A stretch of DNA of 64,000 nt from Thermomonospora echinospora. Its GTDB lineage: Bacteria; Actinomycetota; Actinomycetes; Streptosporangiales; Streptosporangiaceae. The position numbers and the translations under genes are program-made. The stretch is from assembly GCF_900108175.1 (NCBI RefSeq), contig NZ_FNVO01000009.1, positions 166,744 through 230,743 of the forward strand, read 5' to 3'. Below are positions 7,690-15,539 of this stretch, piece by piece. A model generated the notes under the pieces. That model had not been told where the DNA came from. It was given only the letters and a program-made list of their open reading frames with translations, and did no database searches. Each line of letters opens with the position of its first letter. The first letter of the stretch is position 1.

Positions 7690-8055
7690 ATGGGGAGAAT
7701 GGACGCCATCGCCCTCCGGGTCCGCGATGGGAAAACCGTGGAGTTCCGCCCGACGGGATCTTCGATGGTCCCATTGATCCGAAGCGGGAATCTGGTCACG
7801 GTCGTTCCCGTCGACCCCGCGCGACTGGAGGTCGGCGACATCGTCCTCGCCAGGGTCGCCGGAACCACCTACCTGCATCTGGTCTCGGCCCTCGACCCGG
7901 CCCGGCGCCGGGTTCAGATCAGCAACAACCGGGGCCGCGTCAACGGATGGACGAGCTTCGGCCGAGTCTTCGGAATCTGCGTCGCCGTGGAAGGAACCGA
8001 ACGGCCGGGTGCCCTGGCGAAAGCGGCGCCCGCGCCCGAACCGCCCGACGACTGA
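7690..8055 (+). CDS. S24/S26-like peptidase-fold protein
   Basis: A 121-residue protein with the LexA/signal-peptidase beta-fold. Residues 19-40 read as a typical S24/S26 entry (FRPTGSSMVPLIRSGNL), with the serine position in GSSM; DIVLARV and VQISNNRGR follow. There is no N-terminal DNA-binding domain and no membrane anchor. A catalytic lysine is not clearly placed, so it may be a non-peptidase member. ATG 7690 is chosen; an in-frame ATG at 7699 has GGGGAGA too close. The 232 bases upstream hold no other gene I can support. It converges on the toxin-antitoxin-like cassette. Confidence 0.7.
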   Translation: MGRMDAIALRVRDGKTVEFRPTGSSMVPLIRSGNLVTVVPVDPARLEVGDIVLARVAGTTYLHLVSALDPARRRVQISNNRGRVNGWTSFGRVFGICVAVEGTERPGALAKAAPAPEPPDD

Positions 8056-8081
8056 CCTCGACCAACACCGAGTCGGTACAC

Positions 8082-8414
8082 CTACCGGCGGCTCTCACGC
8101 TCGGCGAGGACCTCGCGCCACGGTCTTCCCTGATGAGCCGCTCCCTCTGCGAGGATCTGCCTGGCGCGGGCATGCATCCGCCGACGTCCTTCGGGATCTC
8201 CCACCGAGTCGCAGGCCGAGATCCACCAGCGATGCACGAAGTCGTTCAGCATACCCAGATCCAGGCCCACCCGGACCTCGTCGAGCACCGCCCTGAGCCC
8301 GGCGTCGAACGCTTCACGGTCCTCGGAGACCACCAGGGCCGCCCGGATGGCACCCAGGCTCTTGTCCGGCTCAGGGGTGCGCCCAAGGGCGATGTCCTGC
8401 GGACGCGAGGTCAT
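8082..8414 (-). CDS. Small DUF6247-like protein, third gene of TA-like cassette
   Basis: A 110-residue acidic, helical protein. The central part (AIRAALVVSEDREAFDAGL ... DLGMLNDFVHRWWISAC) has the spacing seen in the DUF6247 family: an Ile/Leu segment, an R-E-x-F block, an acidic helix, then a Trp-containing helix. It resembles the first gene of the cassette only at pattern level. Its ATG overlaps the stop of the RelE-like gene by four bases (8411-8414), so it is translated in the same operon. It may be a second antitoxin or accessory protein; the assignment to DUF6247 is tentative. Confidence 0.6.
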   Translation of the reverse strand: MTSRPQDIALGRTPEPDKSLGAIRAALVVSEDREAFDAGLRAVLDEVRVGLDLGMLNDFVHRWWISACDSVGDPEGRRRMHARARQILAEGAAHQGRPWREVLAERESRR

Positions 8415-8659
8415 CCGACCCAGGTGATGTCGGTGATCCGCACCACCTGCGCAGGCTCGACGATCAGGAACGTCACCAGTCCATGCCCTCCGAAGGGGGC
8501 ACGGCGGATCTCAGGATCATCAGTCGGCAACGTCACCAGCGGATCGCGGGGGTCCTCGCACACCACGGCCATGACCTGGGCCAGCGCACCCAGTGCGTCA
8601 ACGGGGAACCCGCCGAGCTGGGCAAGTGCCCGCTCGGCCAGGAAGGGCTTGTACGTCAC
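8411..8659 (-). CDS. RelE/ParE-like toxin family protein
   Basis: An 82-residue protein with the form of compact RelE/ParE-superfamily proteins of actinomycetes. FLAERALAQLGGFP begins a helical hairpin, CEDPRDPLVTLPTDDPEIRR follows, and the closing beta-strands read HGLVTFLIVEPAQVVRITDI, ending TWVG. The family typically inhibits translation (RelE) or gyrase (ParE), but catalytic residues vary and cannot be confirmed here. It lies between two small genes and overlaps both by four bases, the layout expected of a toxin in a toxin-antitoxin operon. Confidence 0.7.
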   Translation of the reverse strand: MTYKPFLAERALAQLGGFPVDALGALAQVMAVVCEDPRDPLVTLPTDDPEIRRAPFGGHGLVTFLIVEPAQVVRITDITWVG

Positions 8660-8952
8660 GACCGGCGTGCGAGTTCTTCGGCGAGCGCCTCGTCGAGAGG
8701 GACGGCGTCACCGACGCCGCTCTTGGCCTCCTGGATGCTCTCGTAGTAGCCGGGCCGGTTGGCGGCCACAACGATCAAGCTGTACGTGTGCAGGAGCCGC
8801 CGCAGATCCTGATACCTGCCGGGGTCCGCGGCCGCCGCCCGCGCCGCCGCCTGGTACTGCTGCAGGAAGAGCTCCCGCTCGCGGGGCGGCAGATCGCGCA
8901 TGATGACCTGCGGGTCCTGCGGATCCTCGTAGTGCACGGGCTGGGCGCTCAT
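8656..8952 (-). CDS. DUF6247 family protein, probable antitoxin
   Basis: A 98-residue protein with the DUF6247 pattern: PQVIMRDLPPRERELFLQQY at residues 14-33, a helix of Ala/Arg, LRRLLHTYSLIVVAANRPGYY, and an acidic C-terminus. Such genes usually sit directly upstream of a RelE/ParE-like gene, as here, which suggests an antitoxin role (inference). The ATG at 8952 has GGAGGC directly in front, close for a ribosome-binding site, but no better in-frame start exists nearby. The RelE-like ATG overlaps its stop by four bases. Confidence 0.7.
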   Translation of the reverse strand: MSAQPVHYEDPQDPQVIMRDLPPRERELFLQQYQAAARAAAADPGRYQDLRRLLHTYSLIVVAANRPGYYESIQEAKSGVGDAVPLDEALAEELARRS

Positions 8953-9366
8953 GCCTCCGAGTCTAGGTACGCGCCCCGTCCGGCGCCCACCGCACACCGA
9001 AAAGTCCCGCCACCACACGCCCTGGTCCGGCCCACGTCGCGCAGGGCGAGACCGAAGGCCCGATCGGTTAGGGGGAGAACAGCCGAGCACCCGGTTGCTT
9101 CCCGCTGGGGTCACTGACCGCCGGCCTCCGCGCCACTGTCCGGGTCCTCGCACCCACCCGACTGATCCAAACGGCAGACGTACACCTGGGCCAAGACAGC
9201 GCTAAGGCCGCCCCGGAGGACGGCCTTAGGACGTGGTGTTCGGGTCGCCCCTACGCACCTCAAAAGGTTTCTGCTCCCAGCAGAGCACATCAAGGCCGCC
9301 GGAGGCGAAGAATCCGGTACTCGACCCGGCGTCGCACATGCCTGGTACCTGCCTTGCCGACGCCGA
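8953..9366. other. 414-bp intergenic region with one hairpin
   Basis: No convincing gene. The only structure seen is the perfect inverted repeat at 9202-9229. The right part (about 9110-9366) lies downstream of the membrane-protein gene and upstream of the TA-like cassette, so it should hold the terminator of the former and the promoter of the latter, both on the minus strand. No clear -35/-10 pair was recognised. Confidence 0.6.
9202..9229. terminator. Hairpin, candidate terminator
   Basis: CTAAGGCCG (9202-9210) and CGGCCTTAG (9221-9229) form a perfect nine-base stem with a ten-base loop. There is no U-tract on either side. Its position downstream of the minus-strand membrane-protein gene (9367-9669) suits a terminator, but an operator for the TA-like cassette cannot be excluded. 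Confidence 0.5.
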
Positions 9367-9669
9367 CTATTGGAGTAGAGGGACCAGGAGCAGGAGCCCG
9401 AGGTAGGTGAGCGCCGGGGACAGGCCGGCGAGGAATATCAGGAGCCCGTCGAGCCAGATCCTGCCGCCGCGCACTGCTGCTCGTCGGTTCAGGCGGACCG
9501 CGACCCAGGTCGCCAGGAGCATTCCGAGTACGGCGGGCACCAGGGCGAGCGTCCACAGGACCGGCCCGGTGCCCACGAGCGACAGGTAGCCGGACAGCCC
9601 GATCAGCAGGACCGCCAGTCCCCAATGCAATCGGGGGGCCTTCCGGTCCCCGTCACTCGCGCTCGGCAT
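9367..9669 (-). CDS. Hypothetical three-helix membrane protein
   Basis: A 100-residue protein with three hydrophobic segments (about 16-33, 36-55 and 77-98) separated by a basic loop (VRLNRRAAVRGGR). No family recognised. The ATG at 9669 begins just before the first helix; the longer open frame upstream has no membrane-protein character. It lies next to the DUF397/Scr1 locus on the same strand, but a 137-base gap argues against a shared operon. Confidence 0.6.
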   Translation of the reverse strand: MPSASDGDRKAPRLHWGLAVLLIGLSGYLSLVGTGPVLWTLALVPAVLGMLLATWVAVRLNRRAAVRGGRIWLDGLLIFLAGLSPALTYLGLLLLVPLLQ

Positions 9670-9806
9670 CGAGTCCCATCCAACTGGACGACGGTTGATG
9701 CCACCGCCACCCTCCGGCCGTCGCCCCGCGATGCGAAGCACCCAACGGGCGGCCGGAGCGTAGCGAGACCACGACGAACTCAGAGACCAGTCCGCCCCAC
9801 CAAGGA

Positions 9807-10073
9807 TCAGGCGTCCTTGAGCTTGCGCAGGAGGACGCTCCACTGACGGCGGGTGAACGCCAGGGCGGGGCCGTCCGGGTCCTTGGAATCGCGCACCGCG
9901 ACCACACCGGGAAGGTCGGCCAGCTCAACGCAGTTGCCGCCGTTGTCCGTACTGCGAGATGACTTGCGCCAAGACAACGGGGTGGCGGCCACCCACGCCA
10001 GTTCTACACAGTGGCCGCCGTTGTCGCCGGAGTAGCTGGACTTGCGCCACTTGGCGGTGCTCAGGTCCATCAC
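9807..10073 (-). CDS. DUF397 protein with duplicated N-terminal motif
   Basis: DUF397 proteins (BldB-linked; called Scr2 in the Streptomyces Scr1/Scr2 toxin-antitoxin pair) are short proteins with WRKSS and CVE motifs. This 88-residue copy carries the first half twice: WRKSSYSGDNGGHCVELA at residues 9-26 and WRKSSRSTDNGGNCVELA at 35-52. Then comes a single second half, VAVRDSKDPDGPALAF, and a terminal QWSVLLRKLK. It overlaps the preceding DUF397 gene by four bases and is third in the order Scr1-like regulator, DUF397, DUF397. Confidence 0.88.
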   Translation of the reverse strand: MMDLSTAKWRKSSYSGDNGGHCVELAWVAATPLSWRKSSRSTDNGGNCVELADLPGVVAVRDSKDPDGPALAFTRRQWSVLLRKLKDA

Positions 10074-10255
10074 GTCCCCTTGAGGGAACGCAGGAGACTA
10101 CCCCACTCTCGGCGAGCGAACGCCAGCACCGGGCCGGACGGGTCCTTGGAATCTCGCACGGCCACCACACCCGTCAGGCTGGCCAGCTCGACGCAGTCAC
10201 CTCCGTTGTTCGTGCTGCGCGACGACTTACGCCATACAGCTCCGCTCAGATCCAT
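10070..10255 (-). CDS. DUF397 family protein (Scr2/BldB-associated)
   Basis: A 61-residue canonical DUF397 protein with WRKSSRSTNNGGDCVELA at residues 8-25, VAVRDSKDPSGPVLAF and a final REWGSLLRSLK. Its start overlaps the end of the regulator gene by ten bases, with GAGGAGAG immediately in front, so the two are translationally coupled. In Streptomyces the pair formed by a DUF5753/HTH protein and a DUF397 protein behaves as antitoxin and toxin or as developmental regulators (WhiJ-type loci). A similar role is inferred. Confidence 0.9.
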   Translation of the reverse strand: MDLSGAVWRKSSRSTNNGGDCVELASLTGVVAVRDSKDPSGPVLAFARREWGSLLRSLKGT

Positions 10256-11046
10256 CTCTCCTCCAACGTCTTTTGGATCAAGTTCTGGGAGTCTCGCGCT
10301 GAAAGGGCCTTGGAACGCAGGTCGAACAGGGATTCAGAGATCTTCTTCAGCCCATCCTTGCCGCCCAGAGTCATGCCGCGCAAGGCGGTGTCCATATAGG
10401 CCACCTCACTTCGATCTTCCATCGTCGCGAGGACAAAGGAGCCTGACAGTCCGTCATGAACACCCATGGGGACGATCTGGACACTGATCCGGCGCGAGGA
10501 GACAGCGATGAGGTGTTCGAGCTGCTCCCGCATGACTTTCCTGTCGCCGATCTGCCGGTAGAGGACGCTCTCATCCAGCAGTGCCACCAGCATGGGAGGC
10601 TCGGGGTCGCTGCGGGTCAGGATGGCCTGGCGGGCCAGCCTTGCTTCGACGGCCGCCTCATCGCCCAGCAGTACCCGGGCGTACTCCGGCGTCTGCAAAA
10701 GGCCGTAGACAACGGCGAGTTGGAACGTCTGGAGCATGGCCGCCTGACGTTCGACGAGGTACCAGTCGAACCAGGTGGGATAGGCGGCGTGCTGGACGAG
10801 GTCCTCCCACAGGAGGGCCAGGGCGCCGTAGGCGGTGAGGTGGTCGTCCAGTTTCTTCGCGAAGTCCTCGGTGCAGCGGGTCTTGCCGGTTTCGATGAGG
10901 CCGATGTAGGAGCCGCTCACCGGGAAGCGGTCGCCGAGGCGGTCCTGGCTGAGGCCGAGGCGTTCGCGGTGGTGGCGGACCTGGTTGCCGAACGCCCTGA
11001 GGGCCGGGCTGACCGCATCCGACGACCGGCGAGGCTTGCGGGCCAT
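10246..11046 (-). CDS. Scr1/WhiJ-type XRE regulator (DUF5753), putative antitoxin
   Basis: A 266-residue regulator. The XRE helix-turn-helix is at about residues 13-70, with LGLSQDRLGDRFPVSGSYI as the DNA-binding part. A DUF5753 domain follows from about 80 to the end, with the usual WFDWYLVERQA, YGLLQTPEYAR and DESVLYRQIG blocks. The ATG at 11046 (MARKPRRSSD) is the typical start. It precedes two DUF397 genes on the same strand and diverges from a serine-kinase-like ATPase gene, the arrangement of whiJ-like loci in Streptomyces. The 169-base divergent gap should hold both promoters. It is likely autoregulated. Confidence 0.93.
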   Translation of the reverse strand: MARKPRRSSDAVSPALRAFGNQVRHHRERLGLSQDRLGDRFPVSGSYIGLIETGKTRCTEDFAKKLDDHLTAYGALALLWEDLVQHAAYPTWFDWYLVERQAAMLQTFQLAVVYGLLQTPEYARVLLGDEAAVEARLARQAILTRSDPEPPMLVALLDESVLYRQIGDRKVMREQLEHLIAVSSRRISVQIVPMGVHDGLSGSFVLATMEDRSEVAYMDTALRGMTLGGKDGLKKISESLFDLRSKALSARDSQNLIQKTLEERWI

Positions 11047-11215
11047 GTGTCCATCCTCTCCCAAGCGGTGCCAAGCGGCCAGAGCGCGTTCGCAAGTAAC
11101 CGCTGAGCAACACAGCCTTGTTTGCATGTATGTGAGGGCATTGTCACGCTGAGTATTGCGGGCTGGGATTCGATGGGGCCAGTCGTTCGCTTTGATTGGC
11201 CGAAGGGGGACACGG

Positions 11216-11647
11216 ATGTCGGATCGTGCGCCGGGGGCGGGGGTGATGATCGGAATGTGCCGGCTGCCGTTGAACGCGACGGCGCCGAAGATCGCGCGAG
11301 AGGTGGTGGCGCGGCTGGCCCGTTCGTGGGGAATCGCGGAGATCGAGGACGCGGTGAAGATCGCCGTTTCCGAATTGGTGACGAATGCGTTCGTTCATGC
11401 GGCCGGAATGCCCGGTTCGACCGTTCTGGTGGAGGTGCGGCGGGTGGAGGCGTGCTTTCACGTACAGGTGCGGGACGGGTCGTCGGCCGCGCCGGTCGAT
11501 CGCGGCCGGGGGCACGACGACGAGAACGGGCGCGGGCTGCTGCTCGTCCGGGAGCTGACCGACGCGTGTGGGTGGACGCCGACGCCGTTCGGCAAGACCG
11601 TGTGGTTCGAGCTCAAGGCCGCCTGGCCGCTGGACGTGGCGGCATGA
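11216..11647 (+). CDS. RsbW-like ATP-binding protein (anti-sigma kinase fold)
   Basis: A GHKL-type ATPase of the HATPase_c_2 group common beside Scr1/WhiJ-type genes. The 143-residue product has the N box SELVTNAFVHA at about residues 60-70, then the G1-like DENGRGLLLVRELTDACGW at about 101-119 and the final KTVWFEL strand. Family members can be anti-sigma factors or orphan regulators; the target is unknown. The ATG at 11216 has AAGGGGG upstream. The next gene overlaps the stop by four bases. Confidence 0.88.
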   Translation: MSDRAPGAGVMIGMCRLPLNATAPKIAREVVARLARSWGIAEIEDAVKIAVSELVTNAFVHAAGMPGSTVLVEVRRVEACFHVQVRDGSSAAPVDRGRGHDDENGRGLLLVRELTDACGWTPTPFGKTVWFELKAAWPLDVAA

Positions 11648-12030
11648 GACGGATACCCATGTCGCCCCTGGAGCGTGGGCTGACGATCCGCCTGCTCGCC
11701 GTCCGGGTCCGGGCCGAAGCGGTGCTCAAGGCGGGGCCGTCCGGCCATGAACGGGCGCTCGCCGAGGACGCCGTTCGGCTGGTGGAGGCGGTCACGAATC
11801 TGCTGGAGACGCGTGACGACCTCCGCCGGGAGGCGAGGGAGCAGCGCGAGACGGCGGCGCGCTGGAAGCTCCGCCGGTGCGGCAGGCGCAAGGCCGCCTT
11901 CTGCCTGGGTACGGCGATGGCCTACCACCGCGCCGCCGACCGGTTGAACGCCGCGCTGGCCGACGCGCTGGAGCTGCGCACCGGTCCTGGCCCAGGGGCG
12001 GGAGAACCGCACGGCCGTTCAGTCCCATAG
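11644..12030 (+). CDS. Hypothetical charged helical protein
   Basis: A 128-residue protein I do not recognise. It is rich in Arg, Glu and Ala with predicted long helices (about 10-75, with a likely coiled coil around residues 55-75, then 80-112), and has no signal peptide or membrane helix. Its ATG overlaps the stop of the ATPase gene, so the two are coupled and may act together. Alternative translation frames here look non-coding. Confidence 0.7.
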   Translation: MRRIPMSPLERGLTIRLLAVRVRAEAVLKAGPSGHERALAEDAVRLVEAVTNLLETRDDLRREAREQRETAARWKLRRCGRRKAAFCLGTAMAYHRAADRLNAALADALELRTGPGPGAGEPHGRSVP

Positions 12031-12155
12031 AGAACCGCCGTTCCAGGCGGCGGGGGAGGCGGACGTCATCACTCGGTAAGGGTTGTCGGGCCCATCTTCC
12101 GGTGGGATGGGGGCGTCCAACAGGTGGGAAGTCGTAACCGTCCGAGCGGAGAAAC

Positions 12156-12701
12156 ATGATGGGCGCACTGCTGCGGAAGCCGGTGGTCTGGGTCTTGCTG
12201 GTGGTGCTCGCGGTCGTGGCGGCCGTGGCGCTGGCGTTGTTCCAGCCCTGGCTGTTGTTCGTGGACGAGACGGTGAACGAGTCCGGACCTGCGGCGAGCG
12301 CGCCCCAGGTCCCGGCGGGGCAGGCTCCGGGCGGGCAGGCTCCGGCGCAGGACCAGGTGCTGTCGTCCGGGTCGTTCGTCTCGCACGAGCACGGGACGTC
12401 CGGCACCGCCAAGGTGATCCGGCTGGCGGACGGCAGGCGGGTGCTGCGGCTGGAGGACCTCGACACCTCCAACGGCCCCGACCTGCGGGTGTGGCTGTCG
12501 GACCAGCCGGTCAAGGAGGGCACCGGCGGGTGGTTCGTGTTCGACGACGGCGCGTACGTGGAGTTGGGCAAGCTCAAGGGCAACAAGGGCAACCAGAACT
12601 ACGACATCCCCGCCGACGCCGACCTGGACAAGCTCACCAGCGTCAGCATCTGGTGCAAGCGCTTCAGCGTGTCCTTCGGAGCCGCCGCCCTGAAGGCATG
12701 A
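12156..12701 (+). CDS. DM13 domain protein, membrane-anchored
   Basis: A 181-residue protein with an N-terminal helix (about residues 9-30), a Pro/Gln/Ala-rich linker (45-67), and a DM13 domain from about 68 to the end. The domain contains SGSFVSHEHGTSGTAKVI, LEDLDTSNGPDLRVWLS and the closing VSIWCKRFSVSFGAA, where the single conserved Cys (about residue 169) sits. DM13 domains are proposed redox or electron-transfer modules facing the outside. ATG at 12156 or the adjacent one at 12159, with GGAGA upstream. It stands alone between the Scr1-type locus and a two-component system. Confidence 0.9.
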   Translation: MMGALLRKPVVWVLLVVLAVVAAVALALFQPWLLFVDETVNESGPAASAPQVPAGQAPGGQAPAQDQVLSSGSFVSHEHGTSGTAKVIRLADGRRVLRLEDLDTSNGPDLRVWLSDQPVKEGTGGWFVFDDGAYVELGKLKGNKGNQNYDIPADADLDKLTSVSIWCKRFSVSFGAAALKA

Positions 12702-12839
12702 AAGGCGGCTCCTCCGGGGGTCCGGGGGACGGGGTGTAGGTAGGTACACCCTCTATCCGGGTTCGGGGGACACTGTGCCCGGCGCCCCGCTCGTCCGACA
12801 CTGGGGTCCACAGGCGACAACGGGCCGAGGAGGGCGACG

Positions 12840-14138
12840 GTGGACGGCGACGTGGGAATCATCGAGCGCATCGAGGCCAGTGGGCGGGCGGCGGTGCGCG
12901 GCCTGGGCCTGTATCTGATGTCGATGGTCGTGGGGCTGCTGCTGTTCTGCTTGATGGTCAACAGCATCACGATGATCGGCATGGGGCTCGGGCTGTTCCT
13001 GGTGCCGGTCATCGGGGCGAAGTCCCGCCGGTACGCCAACAAGTACCGGGAGCTGACCGGCCGGTGGACGGGGACGCGGATCGAGTCGCCGTACCTGCCC
13101 GAGCCGCCGCACCGGCCCGGCCTCACCGGCTGGTGGAACCGGACGGTGCACACGCTGTCGGACCCGGCCACCTGGCGGGACCTCGCCTGGATGGTGACCG
13201 ACCCGCTCGTGGCCTGCTTCACCGCGCTGCTGCCGATCTCGCTGATCGGCATGGGGATCCACGGAATCCTGCTGGCGGCCGGGCTGTGGGTGCCGATCCA
13301 CGAGCTCGGCGGCACCCAGTGGTACACGTTCGTCCCGGTGAGCGACTGGCCGACGGCGATCACGGCCGGGGTGGTGGGCCTGCTGTACATCGGGCTCGGA
13401 CTCAAGATCGCCCGGCCGCTGCTGGCCGTGCACGGCAGGTGGGCCCACCAGTTGCTGGCGCCGACCGAGAAGGCGCGGCTGGCGCTGCGGGTGCAGCGGC
13501 TGACGCAGACCCGCTCGGACGCGGTGGACTCGCAGGCCGCCGAGCTGCGCCGGATCGAACGGGACCTGCACGACGGGGCGCAGGCCCGGCTGGTGGCGAT
13601 GGGCATGAGCCTGGGCGCGATCGAGCACCTGCTGGACCGCGACCCCGACAAGGCGCGGCTGCTGCTGGCCGAGGCCCGGCAGAACTCCGCCAAGGCGCTG
13701 AGCGAGCTGCGCGACCTGGTGCGGGGCATCCACCCGCCGGTGCTGGCCGACCGGGGGCTGGTGGACGCGGTCCGGGCGCTGGCGCTGGACCACCCGCTGC
13801 CGGTGGAGGTCGCCGCCGAACTGCCGGGACGGCTGGAGCCGCCGGTGGAGTCGGCCGCCTACTTCGCGGTCGCCGAGATCCTCACCAACGCGGCCAAGCA
13901 CTCCGGGGCCCGGCAGGTGTGGGTGGACGTACGGCACGAGGACGGGATGTTGCGGATCTCGGTGACCGATGACGGCCAGGGCGGCGCGATGGCGTCCGGC
14001 GGCGGGCTGCGCGGGATCGAGCGCCGGATCGGTACATTCGACGGCGTGCTGGCGGTCAGCTCTCCGCCGGGCGGTCCGACCATCGTCACCCTGGAGTTGC
14101 CGTGCGCGTTGTCCTCGCCGAGGATCTCGCCCTCCTGA
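12840..14138 (+). CDS. NarL-group sensor histidine kinase
   Basis: A 432-residue membrane kinase. Hydrophobic segments lie at about residues 22-60, 120-155 and 172-195 and form the sensor domain of the type shared by many actinomycete kinases. The dimerisation/phosphoacceptor domain contains ERDLHDGAQARL with H244, and the ATPase domain has N-box AEILTNAAKHSGA and G-box GGGLRGIERRI. GTG start at 12840. The downstream response-regulator gene overlaps its 3' end by 37 bases, a firm sign of a cognate pair. Confidence 0.93.
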   Translation: MDGDVGIIERIEASGRAAVRGLGLYLMSMVVGLLLFCLMVNSITMIGMGLGLFLVPVIGAKSRRYANKYRELTGRWTGTRIESPYLPEPPHRPGLTGWWNRTVHTLSDPATWRDLAWMVTDPLVACFTALLPISLIGMGIHGILLAAGLWVPIHELGGTQWYTFVPVSDWPTAITAGVVGLLYIGLGLKIARPLLAVHGRWAHQLLAPTEKARLALRVQRLTQTRSDAVDSQAAELRRIERDLHDGAQARLVAMGMSLGAIEHLLDRDPDKARLLLAEARQNSAKALSELRDLVRGIHPPVLADRGLVDAVRALALDHPLPVEVAAELPGRLEPPVESAAYFAVAEILTNAAKHSGARQVWVDVRHEDGMLRISVTDDGQGGAMASGGGLRGIERRIGTFDGVLAVSSPPGGPTIVTLELPCALSSPRISPS

Positions 14139-14740
14139 GAGAGGGGCTGGTCCGGCTGCTGGAGGCCACCGGGTTCGAGATCGCGGCGGCCGTGGACAAC
14201 GGCCCGGACCTGCTGCGGGCGCTCGTCGACCACCGTCCTGACGTGGCGGTGGTCGACGTGCGCCTGCCGCCGTCGTTCACCGACGAGGGGCTGCAGGCGG
14301 CGCTGGCGGCCCGCCGCGAGGTGCCCGGCCTGCCGGTGCTGGTGCTGTCGCAGTACGTGGAGCAGTTGTACGCGCGCGAGCTGCTGGCCGACGGCAGCGG
14401 CGGGGTGGGCTACCTGCTCAAGGACCGGGTGTTCGACTCCGAGCAGTTCGTCGACGCGGTGCGGCGGGTGGCCGCGGGCGGCACCGCGATGGACCCGGAG
14501 GTGGTCTCCAAGCTGATGACGCGGGGCGGGCAGCCGCTGTCCCGGCTGACGCCGCGCGAGCTGGAGACGCTGGAGCTGATGGCGCAGGGCCGTTCCAACG
14601 CCGCCATCGCCCAGCAGATGGTGGTGACCGAACGGGCGGTCGCCAAGCACATCGCCAACATCTTCACCAAGCTCGACCTGGCGGTCTCCGACGACGACAA
14701 CCGCCGCGTCCTGGCCGTGCTCGCCTACCTCAACCGCTGA
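14102..14740 (+). CDS. LuxR/NarL-family response regulator
   Basis: A 212-residue regulator that partners the kinase just upstream. The receiver domain (1-125) has the acidic pair E7/D8, phosphoacceptor D52 in VVDVRLP, and the conserved Lys in GYLLKDRV. The C-terminal helix-turn-helix (about 145-205) includes LTPRELETLELMAQGRSN and AKHIANIFTKLDL. The target genes are unknown. Its start lies inside the kinase gene, so expression is coupled. Confidence 0.95.
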   Translation: MRVVLAEDLALLREGLVRLLEATGFEIAAAVDNGPDLLRALVDHRPDVAVVDVRLPPSFTDEGLQAALAARREVPGLPVLVLSQYVEQLYARELLADGSGGVGYLLKDRVFDSEQFVDAVRRVAAGGTAMDPEVVSKLMTRGGQPLSRLTPRELETLELMAQGRSNAAIAQQMVVTERAVAKHIANIFTKLDLAVSDDDNRRVLAVLAYLNR

Positions 14741-14762
14741 CCGTCCGGTCGCGGCCACCGCC

Positions 14763-15431
14763 CTAAAGACCCCAGAAGGAGCCTTCGAGGCCGACCTCGC
14801 GGAAGTAGCCGGCCGCGGCGTCCGGCTCGCGGCGGACGTAGCCCCGGTCGAGGCGGCCGTCGTACCAGTGCCGGGCGAAGCGCCACAGCGTCGGCAGGTC
14901 CATGACGTAGCCGCGCTCGTGGCCGGTGCGTTCCAGCCAGTGGCCGACGCACGCCTCACCACAGAAGATCCGCTGGTTGCCGCAGGTGTGGACGACGTCG
15001 TCCCACATGTGCGCGACCGGCACCAGGAAGTGCGCCACCTGGTCGCCGGGCGGCGGGGCGTCCCGGCCGACCGCCCAGGCGTGCGCGGTGCCGCAGCCGA
15101 GGCAGCGGGTGGCCACCACGACCTCCGGCTCGTCGAACTCGCCGCGCAGCAGATGGGGCAGCGCGAACGAGTCCCAGGCGCAGCCGCCCCACCACAGCGT
15201 GGCGGCGCCCATCACCGAGAAGCCGAGCGGGACCGCCGAGAACGGATGCGCCATCACCACGCGCCCGGCCCCGTCCAGCACCACATGCCGCCGGTCGGCC
15301 AGCTCCCGCAGGCCGCGCGCGACCTCCTCAGGGGTGGCGCGCAGGCCTTTGGCCAGGTCGGCGGGGTCGGGCGCCCGGCCGGTGGCGGCGAATCCCCGAT
15401 AGACGCCCAGTCGCAGTTCCTCGATGTCCAT
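14763..15431 (-). CDS. Alkylmercury lyase (MerB)-like protein
   Basis: A 222-residue protein of the alkylmercury-lyase superfamily. It has an N-terminal winged-helix-like part (1-60). The active-site-like GGCAWDSFALPHLL follows, in which C84 and D87 match MerB Cys96 and Asp99. Further cysteines lie in ATRCLGCG, VHTCGNQRIFCGEACVGHW (C150, C157, C161), any of which could stand for MerB Cys159. It is not in a mer operon and no MerA or MerR is near, so mercury resistance is not assured; many such stand-alone homologues have unknown roles. ATG 15431 with GGAGGG is preferred over the GTG at 15479. Confidence 0.8.
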   Translation of the reverse strand: MDIEELRLGVYRGFAATGRAPDPADLAKGLRATPEEVARGLRELADRRHVVLDGAGRVVMAHPFSAVPLGFSVMGAATLWWGGCAWDSFALPHLLRGEFDEPEVVVATRCLGCGTAHAWAVGRDAPPPGDQVAHFLVPVAHMWDDVVHTCGNQRIFCGEACVGHWLERTGHERGYVMDLPTLWRFARHWYDGRLDRGYVRREPDAAAGYFREVGLEGSFWGL

Positions 15432-15539
15432 GACCCTCCGGTCGTCGTGTTGCACGGGTTCGTACGGTTTCACGCGCACCCCGGGGCGTAACCGGCCATA
15501 ACCACCCCCGCGATCGGTTCGTTACGAAAAGATGCTCAC

